Shown here piece by piece: positions 52,670 through 61,845 of a stretch of DNA of 64,000 bases. The stretch covers positions 1 through 64,000 of the forward strand of contig JAFGMI010000018.1 in assembly GCA_016927595.1 (NCBI GenBank), in the 5' to 3' direction. The translations under genes and the position numbers were made by a program. The DNA is from Melioribacteraceae bacterium (GTDB lineage: Bacteria > Bacteroidota > Ignavibacteria > Ignavibacteriales > Melioribacteraceae). How positions within the stretch are numbered: the stretch's first letter is position 1; every line of letters begins with the position of its first letter. Below the pieces are notes generated by a model, which saw nothing but the letters and a program-made list of their open reading frames with translations, was not told where the DNA came from and did not search any database.

Positions 52670-53899
52670 GTGAATAATATAATTAAAATTGCAGTCCGCA
52701 ACTTGTTCAGGTATAAACGCCGGACAATTCTAACTTCAACTCTTATTGCTTTCGGAGTTATACTTGTAATTGTCTTCGGTGGTTTAGCTATTTCTTTCAA
52801 AAGTCAGATGATCGGTATTATTACAAATACTTCCATGGGCGATCTGCAGATTCATAAAAAAGGTTATGTTGAATCTATTGATAATCTTCCGCTGAATATT
52901 AATCTTACTGCAGAAGAGCTAGCATCAATAGAAACTAAAATGAAAGATATACCCGAGATTGCAGCTTACAGCCCGCGTATAAAATTCGGAGCTATGATCA
53001 GTAACTACGCTCAAACATCAAATATTCGTCTGAGCGCGGTTTATCCTGAAATGGAAAGTAAAACCGTGTCCGATCTGGTAACAAGGATTAAGGGGACCAT
53101 GACCGATCCTGTTAACTTTCTGAAGCCAGGTGAAATACTTGTTCCCGAAAACTTAATGAAGGGTCTTTCCTTAAATGTGGGTGACGAGGTGGTTCTGGTC
53201 GCAACAAACCAGGACGGTTCCGTAAACGGCATAACACTTCGTATAGCAGCCATGATTGAAAATGTTCTGGGACCTTCCGGCAAGGACGGCTACATGCACA
53301 TTAACGATGCGGCAGGACTCTTGCGCATGGAACAGCCCGCAATTGTAGAGATCGCTGTTCACTTAAAAAGCTTTGAGCAGCTTGATAAAGTTTACGGTCA
53401 ATTAAAGAAAGAGTTTTCATCCTCATCGTTATTTGAGATTCATACCTGGGAACAGCTTTCTCCCTTTGCAAGCATAGCCCGAATTGTGGATATACTGATC
53501 TTTGTCGTAAAATTCATACTAATCTCAATCGTACTTGTAAGCATTTTGAACATAATGACGATGTCTGTTTACGAAAGAATAGGAGAGATTGGAACTATAG
53601 CTGCAATCGGCACTACCCCCCGGAAAATATTATCCCTCTTTATTGTTGAAGGATTTGCAATGGGATTCTTAAGTACTGTTGCCGGTGTCGTACTTTCTTT
53701 AAGCACCCTGGTAATAATGAATATGGCAAATATTAATTTTACATTCGGACAGATGAATTTAACTCTTAATCCCGGTATTCCGGTTGGAGAGGTTTTTTTA
53801 ACCACTTTCATTGTAATGCTTGTATCGATACTTGCAAGCTATCAGCCGGCGCATAAAGCCTCTAAAATGGCACCGGTGGATGCACTCGGTCATACATAA
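52670..53899 (+). CDS. FtsX-like/LolCE-type ABC permease
   Basis: The 409-residue protein starts at GTG (AAAAGGA upstream). One N-terminal helix (about residues 20-43, after the RNLFRYKRRTILT cytoplasmic anchor) precedes a large periplasmic MacB_PCD-like domain (about 44-270). Three C-terminal helices follow, with the FtsX motif VYERIGEIGTIAAIGTTPRKI between the first two. This is the LolC/LolE/MacB layout. As part of a set with LolD-like ATPase, LolA-like protein and barrel, it could release a lipoprotein or other lipid-bearing substrate from the inner membrane. Confidence 0.92.
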   Translation: MNNIIKIAVRNLFRYKRRTILTSTLIAFGVILVIVFGGLAISFKSQMIGIITNTSMGDLQIHKKGYVESIDNLPLNINLTAEELASIETKMKDIPEIAAYSPRIKFGAMISNYAQTSNIRLSAVYPEMESKTVSDLVTRIKGTMTDPVNFLKPGEILVPENLMKGLSLNVGDEVVLVATNQDGSVNGITLRIAAMIENVLGPSGKDGYMHINDAAGLLRMEQPAIVEIAVHLKSFEQLDKVYGQLKKEFSSSSLFEIHTWEQLSPFASIARIVDILIFVVKFILISIVLVSILNIMTMSVYERIGEIGTIAAIGTTPRKILSLFIVEGFAMGFLSTVAGVVLSLSTLVIMNMANINFTFGQMNLTLNPGIPVGEVFLTTFIVMLVSILASYQPAHKASKMAPVDALGHT

Positions 53900-53936
53900 T
53901 TGCAGTAATAAATCGTTAATAGAAAAAGGATATTTA

Positions 53937-54674
53937 ATGAATAGAAAAATTTCCAGCACAGTTAACCTGATACTTCTTTTAACAATATCGATCTTTGCCC
54001 AGGATGCAGATAAATTACTGAAAGAAGTCGATGAAAACCTGATGCCCGATTCATACGAAGCATACAGAACATTAATTAATGAAGAACCCGACGGTTCAAA
54101 AAAAGAATTTACTTTCTACACCGTTAAAAAAGGCAAGGATAAGATCGCAATGCTCTACCTGGCACCGGCTAGCGAAAAGGGGCGTTCAACTCTGAGACTT
54201 GGCGAAAATATGTGGCTCTATATTCCAAGCGTAAATAAACCGATACGTATAACTAGCCTTCAGTCGGTAACAGGCGGGGTGTTCAACAATGCTGATATTA
54301 TGCAGCTGGAATATTCATACGAATATAACGCCGAATTTGATGAAGGCACTGAAACTGAATTTATTCTCGACCTGAAAGCAAAAAACAAAACCGTTGCATA
54401 TGACAGATTAAAAATGTGGGTAACAAAGAACGACAAAATTCTGAGAAAAGTTGAAGCATATTCTGCAAGCGGGATGCTTATTAAAACTCTTGAATTTAAG
54501 AATGATAAAGATTTCGGAGGCGGTATTGTCCGCCCTGCTGCTATTGAAACATACAGTCCGCTTTATAAGGGTTTCCGGTCAGTAATGATTTATATGTCGA
54601 TAAGAAAGCGGCAGCTGCCCGATGAAGTATTTACGCAGAATTATATGAGCAGATTAGATGACTTGCGCCGTTAA
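53937..54674 (+). CDS. LolA-like outer-membrane lipoprotein-sorting family protein
   Basis: The 245-residue protein from ATG 53937 (AAAAAGGA upstream) has a signal peptide ending IFAQ, then DADKLLKEVDENLMPDSYEAY. It shares the LolA_like pattern with the 16192-16977 protein: IAMLYLAPASEKGRSTLRLG, MWLYIPSVNKPIRIT, then DIMQLEYSYEYN. It should be a periplasmic carrier with a hydrophobic half-barrel. The next gene frame overlaps its end, but that overlap is not used if the barrel starts at 54745. Confidence 0.85.
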   Translation: MNRKISSTVNLILLLTISIFAQDADKLLKEVDENLMPDSYEAYRTLINEEPDGSKKEFTFYTVKKGKDKIAMLYLAPASEKGRSTLRLGENMWLYIPSVNKPIRITSLQSVTGGVFNNADIMQLEYSYEYNAEFDEGTETEFILDLKAKNKTVAYDRLKMWVTKNDKILRKVEAYSASGMLIKTLEFKNDKDFGGGIVRPAAIETYSPLYKGFRSVMIYMSIRKRQLPDEVFTQNYMSRLDDLRR

Positions 54675-54744
54675 TAATTTTGTGCCGGTAGTTAGCTGTA
54701 AATGGAATTTACAGAATTGTATAAAATTACTTCCCGGTTTTTTA

Positions 54745-56025
54745 ATGGTGAAAACAAAATTGTTTATCATAGCTTTCTTAATCTGTTTTAATATTTTTCT
54801 TCAGGATAATATCACTGCTCAGTCTGACGATGATTTCCGGTTTAATGAGGAAGCTGCACTTGAATGGAGCGGCAATCTTGATGTAAAATATTTACTTCTG
54901 AATATGAACCGTGAATCAGCGATGTATAAACTGCAATTTGGAAATTCCGTGGTATCCTCTTTTTCTCAGTATCGTCTGGAACCATATTTAAACGCCGAAT
55001 ACCGTACTGGCGACATAGGCTTTTATCTTAAAACACATGGCTCGTATTATAATGACGAAGAAGCGGGTTTTGATTTGTTTGAAGCGTATGCAAATTACAA
55101 CCTGTCGTTCAACGCCTTTGTTCAGGCGGGTAAACGTGTTTATAACTGGGGAAAAGGTTATGCGTTCAACCCGGTTGGATTTGTGAATCCGCTTAAAGAC
55201 CCAGAGAATCCTGAGTTGGCAAAAGCAGGGCTTCTCTCAGCGAATATAGAGTACATAAAAAGTTTTTCTTCGGACGCCCTGCAGTCTTTAGCTCTGCAAT
55301 TAATAATTATTCCTCCTGAAGAACTAATTAATTCGCGTTACGGTGAAGCAAGGAATACAGATTTTGCATTCAGGTCCTACTTCCTTCTATGGGATACAGA
55401 TATCGATCTGATGATGTATTACAGCAGAGTTAATCCTCAAAGATTTGGAATTGATTTTTCACGTAATATCACGGAGAATTTTGAGATACACGGCGAATTA
55501 AGTTATAATAAATCCGTTACTCAGTATTCAATTGAAAATTCAATTTTAAAAAGTGCCGTAATAAATAATTATTCATGTCTCTTCGGCGTACGTTATCTTG
55601 GTAAAACAAATACAACGGTTATAGCAGAATATTATTACAACGGCGCCGGTTTAACCGGAAGAGAATCCGACGCTTACAATTTATTTCTGGCAGACGGTTT
55701 TGCGAGCGGCAGCTCTGAAACAATAAAGCAGACTCTTGCGGTAAACCAGTTGTATTTCAGAAACAGTACCCTTATGCGGGAATACCTTTACGTAAAAATT
55801 ATTCAGCCGGAGCCGTTTGACTGGCTTTACTTTACTCCTTCCGTCTTTACAATTTATAATCTGAATGACAATAGTTTTCAGGTCTCGGTTTCATTAAGCT
55901 ATAAACCGGTTACCAATATTGAATTTCTCCTCTGGCCGTCGTTTTTATTCGGAGACAACGACTCGGAATTCGGCAGCCGGCAGGTTAAACAAAAAACAGA
56001 ATTTTGGGCCCGGGTCTATTTTTGA
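54745..56025 (+). CDS. Outer-membrane beta-barrel protein of the ABC/LolA-like module
   Basis: The protein has about 426 residues from ATG 54745 with a signal peptide ending ITAQ. The frame is open upstream to 54658, but that extension has no signal sequence. It contains the same strand motif as the MMPL-module barrel: VQAGKRVYNWGKGYAFNPVG then VNPLKDPENPE. It ends in an aromatic residue (FWARVYF), typical for outer-membrane barrels. No clear ribosome-binding site precedes the chosen start. It completes the ATPase-permease-carrier-barrel series. The 283 bases that follow show nothing of note. Confidence 0.75.
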   Translation: MVKTKLFIIAFLICFNIFLQDNITAQSDDDFRFNEEAALEWSGNLDVKYLLLNMNRESAMYKLQFGNSVVSSFSQYRLEPYLNAEYRTGDIGFYLKTHGSYYNDEEAGFDLFEAYANYNLSFNAFVQAGKRVYNWGKGYAFNPVGFVNPLKDPENPELAKAGLLSANIEYIKSFSSDALQSLALQLIIIPPEELINSRYGEARNTDFAFRSYFLLWDTDIDLMMYYSRVNPQRFGIDFSRNITENFEIHGELSYNKSVTQYSIENSILKSAVINNYSCLFGVRYLGKTNTTVIAEYYYNGAGLTGRESDAYNLFLADGFASGSSETIKQTLAVNQLYFRNSTLMREYLYVKIIQPEPFDWLYFTPSVFTIYNLNDNSFQVSVSLSYKPVTNIEFLLWPSFLFGDNDSEFGSRQVKQKTEFWARVYF

Positions 56026-56308
56026 TTTATTATCCTTATTAAGAAATGCTGAAACTATTATAAATGCTTCTGAGATAAGAACAAAAGCAAAAAGATTTAT
56101 GCTGTTATAGCCTGTGCAACAGGAAACATTAAATCGTGCACCGTACCAATCATTCTTTATTGAGCATCCACCCCCTGCTACTCTTTATTTTAAGAGGTTA
56201 AAGTTTTAATTTACCTGCAGTTTAATTTACATCTATTCCACTTGGGAGATATGCGGAGAATATCAGTAATAATAATTCCAATTCTTGTGCAGGAGTACAA
56301 TAGGCTAA

Positions 56309-56959
56309 ATGAAAAGTGACCTGATTAAATCGTATTTTAATATAGTTAAAAACGCCAACAAGGAACTCCCTAAAAAAGAAGCATTCAAGGATTTGTTAAA
56401 CCGTTTGTATTCCGGAGATCCTGAAATCCAACAGATAATCGATAAGATATCACTCGGCGCAGAGGCTTCTGTACTGGATATACCGAGAAAAGACCGGCTG
56501 CATAGAGGAAGTGCAGATACACTTTACAACAAGATTATTATTGAATTCGAAAATGATTTAAAACTGACACTAAGTCATGCCAAAGAGCAGTTAGCCGGGT
56601 ATTTACTTGGACAATTTAATGCCGGGGAGGGTTACAACTTTACGCTTATTGCAACCGATTGTATAACATGGAAAGTATATGCTCCTGATGTAACTCAACT
56701 GGATATTATGGGCGAATTAACTGAGGACGAACTTATTCTGAACGAAATTAAAAGCGCCTCGTTTGTTCTTAAAGAAAATAACTCAGAAGAGTTTTATTAC
56801 TGGATTGACCGTTTTCTTTTTAAGGAAGAAAAACAACACGCCACGTTAAAACGTATTGAAGAAGCCTTCGGATACCAGAGCAACGTTTTCCTTCAGGCAT
56901 CCCAGACAATCAGCCATCTTCGATTTCCTCTCTCACGGTTACAGCACCAATTGTATTAG
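56309..56959 (+). pseudogene. Truncated N-terminal part of a restriction-modification protein
   Basis: The 216-residue frame resembles the N-terminal portion of large Eco57I/type IIG-like enzymes that combine endonuclease and methylase. Visible are SDLIKSYFNIVKNANKELPKKEAF, DIPRKDRLHRGSADTLYNKI, the acidic IIIEFENDLK nuclease-like strand and AGYLLGQFNAGEGYNFTLIATD. Such proteins usually exceed 800 residues and go on to a DPPY methylase domain, missing here. Family-like sequence ends near FGYQSNVF (about 56890). The last 20 or so residues run antisense into the hipS remnant and are not homologous. It is therefore a deletion product, whether or not it is still translated. Confidence 0.65.
56888..56917 (-). 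pseudogene. Remnant of hipT start
   Basis: On the minus strand, ATG 56917 overlaps the hipS stop (ATGGCTGA) and gives MADCLGCLKE. A CxxC start of this kind is common at the beginning of HipT/HipA C-terminal kinases in split hipBST loci. After about ten codons the sequence becomes the antisense of the restriction-protein fragment, so the rest of hipT is lost. The identification rests on this short segment and the gene order. Confidence 0.4.
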
Positions 56960-57245
56960 TGCCGGCTGTTTTTATCAGCCTCGTAAAATGATCATTCTCA
57001 TCTATCTTAAGTTTCCTGCACTGGAGTTCTTTTTCTTCGCCTTCTGCCAGTAGTCCGAAAAAAAACGGGAACAGGCTCTTTGAGTAAGAGCTGTCCGACT
57101 GCCTGGGAAATGAAAGACTTATTGCCGGCAGGCTGTTATTCCTTAGGTAACTTTTTTCATAAGTGAATGAATAACCCTCCTCTGTCCGTTCAAGGTAACC
57201 GGCTAATACATCATTTTAAAAAACTGCAGCTTTCTTTGAAGACAC
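56910..57245 (-). pseudogene. hipS (HipA N-subdomain 1) with an in-frame TAA
   Basis: Reading from GTG 57245 on the minus strand gives 110 sense codons with one TAA at codon 10. The encoded sequence is a HipA N-terminal domain: KKAAVF-stop-NDVLAGYLERT, then EEGYSFTYEKSYLRNNSLPA, ISLSFPRQS, SLFPFFFGLLAEG, IDENDHFTRL and TIGAVTVREE. The stop sits where relatives often have Tyr (TAT/TAC to TAA would explain it). GTG overlaps the hipB stop (TAGTG). In split hipBST systems HipS is the antitoxin partner of the kinase HipT. No ATG start exists, so ordinary ORF calling would miss it. Confidence 0.75.
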
Positions 57246-57448
57246 TACTTAACTCCCATGGTTAATCTGAGCCCCAATGCATTAAGCACTTTTGTTAACT
57301 GCTTAATTCCTGGGTTACCGTTCCCTGCCTCAATCGATTTTAAGCTTCTAACGGATATACCAGCAATTTCTACCAGTGAATCCTGGTTAATGCCTAATAA
57401 TATACGTCTCTTTTTTATTTCTTTTCCAATTTCTACTAAGTCTCTCAT
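57245..57448 (-). CDS. hipB: HipB-like XRE-family DNA-binding protein
   Basis: The 67-residue protein is an XRE/Cro-type helix-turn-helix: EIGKEIKKRRILLGINQDSLVEIAGISVRSLKSIEAGNG and a C-terminal NALGLRLTMG strand, the usual HipB shape. It opens the remains of a hipB-hipS-hipT locus and its stop overlaps the hipS start. Three 16-base palindromes upstream (57466-57601) are likely operators. Intact hipB with no toxin suggests it survives as a plain repressor or is in decay. Confidence 0.85.
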   Translation of the reverse strand: MRDLVEIGKEIKKRRILLGINQDSLVEIAGISVRSLKSIEAGNGNPGIKQLTKVLNALGLRLTMGVK

Positions 57449-57465
57449 TATTTAATCGTTTAATT

Positions 57466-57481
57466 GTGTAATATAATGCAC
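57466..57481. promoter_or_regulatory. HipB-type operator 1
   Basis: GTGTAATATAATGCAC is an imperfect palindrome 17 bases upstream of the hipB start. It belongs to a set of three with consensus GTGYAAWATAHTRCAC. Confidence 0.6.
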
Positions 57482-57525
57482 TTTTTGCAAAAAAAGTGAG
57501 TCGATTAGCCAAAGTCAAGACTGTT

Positions 57526-57541
57526 GTGCAAAATACTGCAC
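57526..57541. promoter_or_regulatory. HipB-type operator 2
   Basis: GTGCAAAATACTGCAC begins exactly 60 bases after operator 1 and keeps the GTGCA/TGCAC arms. Confidence 0.6.
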
Positions 57542-57585
57542 ATATGCTTCTGAGTAATCGGCGGGAAGTCAAATAAACTAATATA

Positions 57586-57601
57586 GTGCAATATATTACA
57601 C
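57586..57601. promoter_or_regulatory. HipB-type operator 3
   Basis: GTGCAATATATTACAC begins exactly 60 bases after operator 2. Its reverse complement, GTGTAATATATTGCAC, differs from operator 1 at one base. The remaining stretch to 57880 (about 280 bases) holds no gene and should include the promoter of the PAS kinase gene. Confidence 0.6.
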
Positions 57602-57880
57602 TTTTAATTTTCATTCACAGGTTGATAAATTCCGCCCGCATAAGAAGGCTGGATTATTGATTTCCTTAAGCATAACAACCAGTCCGGAATTTTGCATACC
57701 GATAAAAAATCCTTCTTTTTAATCAGAATCAATAAAATTCGCGTGTGATAATAAACAGCGACACAAAAATGAAAAATCCTTATCTTATAATATTATTTTT
57801 ATAGGATATGATTATCCGGCTTTTTAAATTTATAACTGTAATACCGATTACATTAACCAGAGGCAGCCATTATCACGAGG

Positions 57881-60800
57881 ATGAAGCCCGATCAACTTAA
57901 AACAAAAGATGAACTGATCCGGGAATTAGAGTTACTTCGCGAAAGCTGTAAAAACCAGGCTTTGATTATTTCGGATCAGGTTTACGGAAAAGAGAAACCC
58001 GATAATACTGAATTGTCGGGTTTATTGAACGCCAGTATTGAACTCAGCTCAACGCTTGATCTCGATACTGTTATGCAGACTGCAACAGACCATGTAGCAA
58101 AACTGACGAGTATAAATGCAATTGCCATATATCTTCTTAAAGGCGATCATTTATATCTGGGGGCTACTACTCCCCCTCTTCCCCCGAACATGCCGGATGA
58201 AGCCCGTTGGGCTAAGTTAAAAAATCACCCACACATTAAACAGGCAATTGATTCACGGAAAATTGTTACACTGCCGGATACAAAAAAAGGAAAACTAACT
58301 TCCGAAGAACAGATGATTATTGAAAAACTTGATCTGCGGTCAATATGGTATATTCCGATCTCGCTTCCGAATGAAACAATCGGTGTTTTTAATGTCGGCT
58401 CAAAGGGGATTGTAAAAACAATTTCCGATAAAGAACTTAACTTATCAAGGGTTTTTTCGAGCCAGGTAGCGATTGCAATTCAGAACTCACTTCTACACCA
58501 TGAACTTGAGAAGCAATATGAACAGCTCAGAACCACACTTAATTCCATAGGAGACGCTGTTGTATCAACTGATACTGAAGGCAGGATTGTGATTATGAAT
58601 CCGGTTGCCCAGAAACTTACTGATATTAAATTAGAAGAAGCGAAGGGAAAGCTGTTCGGCGAAGTTTTCTCAATGATAAATTCACAAACAGGTGAAAAAA
58701 TAAAATGCCCGATTGAGGAAGTTCTCACTAATGACAGACCCGTTGCTCTTGAAGAAAATACAATACTGATATCGAAAAATGGCAGAAAATTCAACATATC
58801 CGACAGTGCGGCTCCCATACTTGATCCCGATGGTAATATAACCGGTGTCGTTTTTGTTTTTTCGGATGTTACTGAAGATTACCGCATCAGGGAGGCTCTG
58901 AAAGAAAGCAACGAAAGGTGGCAGTTTGCACTCGAAGGCGCCGGTGACGGAGTATGGGACTTAAATGCAGAGACAAACGAAGTGTATCTGTCAGCCAGGT
59001 GGAAATCCATTCTCGGTTACGAGGATCATGAAATCAAACACAATATTGAAGAATGGGATAAACGAATTCATCCTGACGACAGGGAAAAAACTTACAGCGA
59101 CTGGAACAGGCACCTGTCGGGTGAATCAGATATTTATGTAAATGAACACAGGCTGCTATGTAAAGACGGCACTTATAAATGGATACTCGACAGGGGTAAA
59201 GTAATTAAACGGGACGAGGAGGGTCGTCCTTTAAGGATAATCGGTACACACTCCAATATAAATGAAAAAAAACTGGCTGAGATAAAGCTTGAGAGAACAC
59301 AATTCGGAATAGATAACACCGGCATAGCAATATTTCAAATAGAAGAAAACGGAACCATTAATTATGTGAATTTCCAGGCAGCAAAAAGTTTAGGTTATTC
59401 ACGCGAGGAATTAATTGGGAAATCTCTTTTTGACATAGATAAGAACTTCAACGCGGTAAAATTCAGGGAACATCGCACTATCGTAAGGGAGGCAGGAAGC
59501 AGAATATTTGAATCATCTCAAACCAGGAAAGACGGAACTGAATTCCCTGTTGAAGTAACCGTTCAATATTTCCAATTCAAAGGCAAGTTTTCATCATTCG
59601 TTTTTGTTAAAGACCTTACTGAACAGAAAAAAGCTGAAGAAGCATTACGAACCAGTGAAGAAAATCTTGTTAAAGCTGAGTTAATGGGCAAGTTCGGCAA
59701 CTGGGAAATCGATTTACAGCAAAATAAAATTTCGGGTTCAAAAGGTGCCGCTGCTATTTACGGTATAGAAACAGGAAATTGGGATTTACATACGGTACAA
59801 AAAATGCCGCTGCATAAATACAGAAAAAAACTTGATGAAGCATTAGTTAAGCTGACCCGGAATAATGAACCGTACGATTTAGAATTTGAGATGAAAAGAC
59901 CTGACGGAACTGTAAGATTCGTTCACTCGACAGCAAAATACGATGAGGAAAAGAAAAAGGTTTTCGGTGTTATTCATGATATTACAGAAAGGAAAGAATT
60001 TGAGCAGGCTTTGATTGAAAGCAAAAACAACTATAGGGAATTTTTCAACAAGGATCTTACCGGCGACTTTCTTTCATCTGTAGAGGGCATGGTAGTTGAC
60101 TGCAATCCGTCGTTTTTAGCGACTCTCGGCTTCTCATCACTCGAAGAAATTCAGAAACACAGCATGACGGAATTTTACCCCGATTTGAGCCAGCGTGAAA
60201 ATCTTATAGCGCGTCTGAGAAAAGAAAAGGAAGTGAAGAATTATGAACTGACTATGAAACGTAACGACGGTAAAGAAATAATAGTTATTGAAAATGTTGT
60301 GGGAATATTTGATAAAAACAACAACCTGACTCACATCAGAGGATATTTATTCGATATTACCGACAGGAAGAAGGCTGAAGACGATCTGCTGAATGCTAAA
60401 AATAAGGCTGAAGCTGCCGACAGAATGAAAACCGAATTCCTTGCCCAGATGTCGCACGAAATCCGGAGTCCTTTAAATGCCGTTCTGAGTTTTACGGGTG
60501 TTATCAAAGAAACAACCAGCGATATTAAAAGCGATGAACTTGATATTTGTTTCTCAAGTATCGAATCCGCCAGCAGGCGTATTATTAAAACCGTCGACGC
60601 TATACTCAACATGTCGGATCTGCAGCTTGGAACATATCAGGTGACTAAAAGAAAATTAAATATTATTGAGCTTGTAAAAAATTGTGTGAAGGAGTATGAA
60701 AGTATAGCCAGAAGAAACGGCATAGAGCTGATATTCAAAAGCGAGACTAATAAAAAAATGATCGCAGTTGACGATTATGCTATGAGCCAGATTCTGGTTA

Positions 60801-61096
60801 ATCTTATAGATAATGCCATTAAATATACGGCAAAAGGATATGTTGAGGTGAGCCTTAATATCGGCGATCAGATAAAATTAAATGTTAAAGACACGGGCAT
60901 AGGCATATCAAAAGAATATCTGCCTAAACTTTTCACCCCCTTCTCGCAGGAAGAGCAAGGCTATACCAGACCGTACGAGGGCAACGGACTGGGATTAGCA
61001 CTCGTAAGGAGATACTGCAATTTGATTAATGCAGATATATCTGTTAAAAGCAAGAAAAATATGGGCACAACTTTTACAGTCACATTATCTCCATAA
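57881..61096 (+). CDS. GAF and multi-PAS sensor histidine kinase (orphan)
   Basis: The 1071-residue soluble kinase has, in order: a short coiled start and a GAF domain (about residues 45-205); five PAS domains (about 213-335, 345-465, 470-585, 590-705 and 710-835); a HisKA domain with His859 in AQMSHEIRSPLNAVLSF (Ser where Thr is usual); and a HATPase domain with NLIDNAIKYTAKG, DTGIGISKEYLPKLF and GNGLGLALVRRYC. No membrane helix or signal peptide is present, so it senses a cytoplasmic signal. No response regulator gene is adjacent. Confidence 0.92.
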   Translation: MKPDQLKTKDELIRELELLRESCKNQALIISDQVYGKEKPDNTELSGLLNASIELSSTLDLDTVMQTATDHVAKLTSINAIAIYLLKGDHLYLGATTPPLPPNMPDEARWAKLKNHPHIKQAIDSRKIVTLPDTKKGKLTSEEQMIIEKLDLRSIWYIPISLPNETIGVFNVGSKGIVKTISDKELNLSRVFSSQVAIAIQNSLLHHELEKQYEQLRTTLNSIGDAVVSTDTEGRIVIMNPVAQKLTDIKLEEAKGKLFGEVFSMINSQTGEKIKCPIEEVLTNDRPVALEENTILISKNGRKFNISDSAAPILDPDGNITGVVFVFSDVTEDYRIREALKESNERWQFALEGAGDGVWDLNAETNEVYLSARWKSILGYEDHEIKHNIEEWDKRIHPDDREKTYSDWNRHLSGESDIYVNEHRLLCKDGTYKWILDRGKVIKRDEEGRPLRIIGTHSNINEKKLAEIKLERTQFGIDNTGIAIFQIEENGTINYVNFQAAKSLGYSREELIGKSLFDIDKNFNAVKFREHRTIVREAGSRIFESSQTRKDGTEFPVEVTVQYFQFKGKFSSFVFVKDLTEQKKAEEALRTSEENLVKAELMGKFGNWEIDLQQNKISGSKGAAAIYGIETGNWDLHTVQKMPLHKYRKKLDEALVKLTRNNEPYDLEFEMKRPDGTVRFVHSTAKYDEEKKKVFGVIHDITERKEFEQALIESKNNYREFFNKDLTGDFLSSVEGMVVDCNPSFLATLGFSSLEEIQKHSMTEFYPDLSQRENLIARLRKEKEVKNYELTMKRNDGKEIIVIENVVGIFDKNNNLTHIRGYLFDITDRKKAEDDLLNAKNKAEAADRMKTEFLAQMSHEIRSPLNAVLSFTGVIKETTSDIKSDELDICFSSIESASRRIIKTVDAILNMSDLQLGTYQVTKRKLNIIELVKNCVKEYESIARRNGIELIFKSETNKKMIAVDDYAMSQILVNLIDNAIKYTAKGYVEVSLNIGDQIKLNVKDTGIGISKEYLPKLFTPFSQEEQGYTRPYEGNGLGLALVRRYCNLINADISVKSKKNMGTTFTVTLSP

Positions 61097-61295
61097 ATAT
61101 CCCCCGTTCAAATCAGCATTTAGTTAAAAAATCAAAAGAATTAACTTTATTTTATGCTCTGTTCAGCGGTTTTATAACATACCGGGCATTTATTGAACCG
61201 GTGATTAATTATGATTGTTATTGAATTTGAAGTTAAACTTAAAAATATTCGGATTACTGTTTACAGACGATTATTTAAAAGGGGTTTAATAAATC

Positions 61296-61838
61296 ATGAA
61301 CAGACTGACAGATATAAAAACTGCAGAAGATATTTTTCCCGAGTACCGTGGTACACCAATAGGTCTGCTGCTAGAATTTCATAATATCGGGCGACCTTTG
61401 GATTCTTATACACAAGCGGATCTGCTGATAGGGATGTGTATGGATAACAGGAAGAGTCTGCGAATCCCGGATAATTTCGCTTATATACTACGTGCCGGCG
61501 GCGCTAATTTAAGATACAGCGAATTCAAGGTTTCTTACGCAATTGCGGTGGGTAACATTCGTCATATTGCTTTAATCGGTCATAATAAATGTGGTATGGT
61601 AAATTTAATATCGAGAAAAAATCAGTTTATTAACGGGCTGGTAGAGAAAGCAGGCTGGGATAAAGAATGGGCGGAAGAGCATTTCCAGCATTTTGCACCT
61701 ATGTTTGAAATCGGCAATGAAATAGATTTCGTTCTAAGCGAGGCGAAAAGGCTGCGTCTCAGATATCCGAAAATTCAAGTAGCCCCGATGCATTATAATG
61801 TAGACAACAACCGGTTGTATCTGATCAGAGAAAAATAG
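61296..61838 (+). CDS. Beta-carbonic-anhydrase-like protein
   Basis: The 180-residue protein has the beta-class zinc site pattern: Cys48 with Asp50 and Arg52 (GMCMDNR), and His96 and Cys99 (GHNKCGM), with RAGGAN between. It would hydrate CO2 to bicarbonate with zinc. The total length is near the shorter members of the class. About 200 bases without a gene precede it, and it converges with the carotenoid genes. Confidence 0.82.
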   Translation: MNRLTDIKTAEDIFPEYRGTPIGLLLEFHNIGRPLDSYTQADLLIGMCMDNRKSLRIPDNFAYILRAGGANLRYSEFKVSYAIAVGNIRHIALIGHNKCGMVNLISRKNQFINGLVEKAGWDKEWAEEHFQHFAPMFEIGNEIDFVLSEAKRLRLRYPKIQVAPMHYNVDNNRLYLIREK

Positions 61839-61845
61839 AACCGCA

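Noticed and set aside
56111-56123. CCTGT-GCA-ACAGG hairpin after the second barrel gene
   Set aside because: Five base pairs without a following T-run; too weak to call a terminator.
57387-57614. 75-codon frame overlapping hipB on the same strand
   Set aside because: It runs through the operator array and shares bases with hipB in another frame; composition is poor and no family fits.
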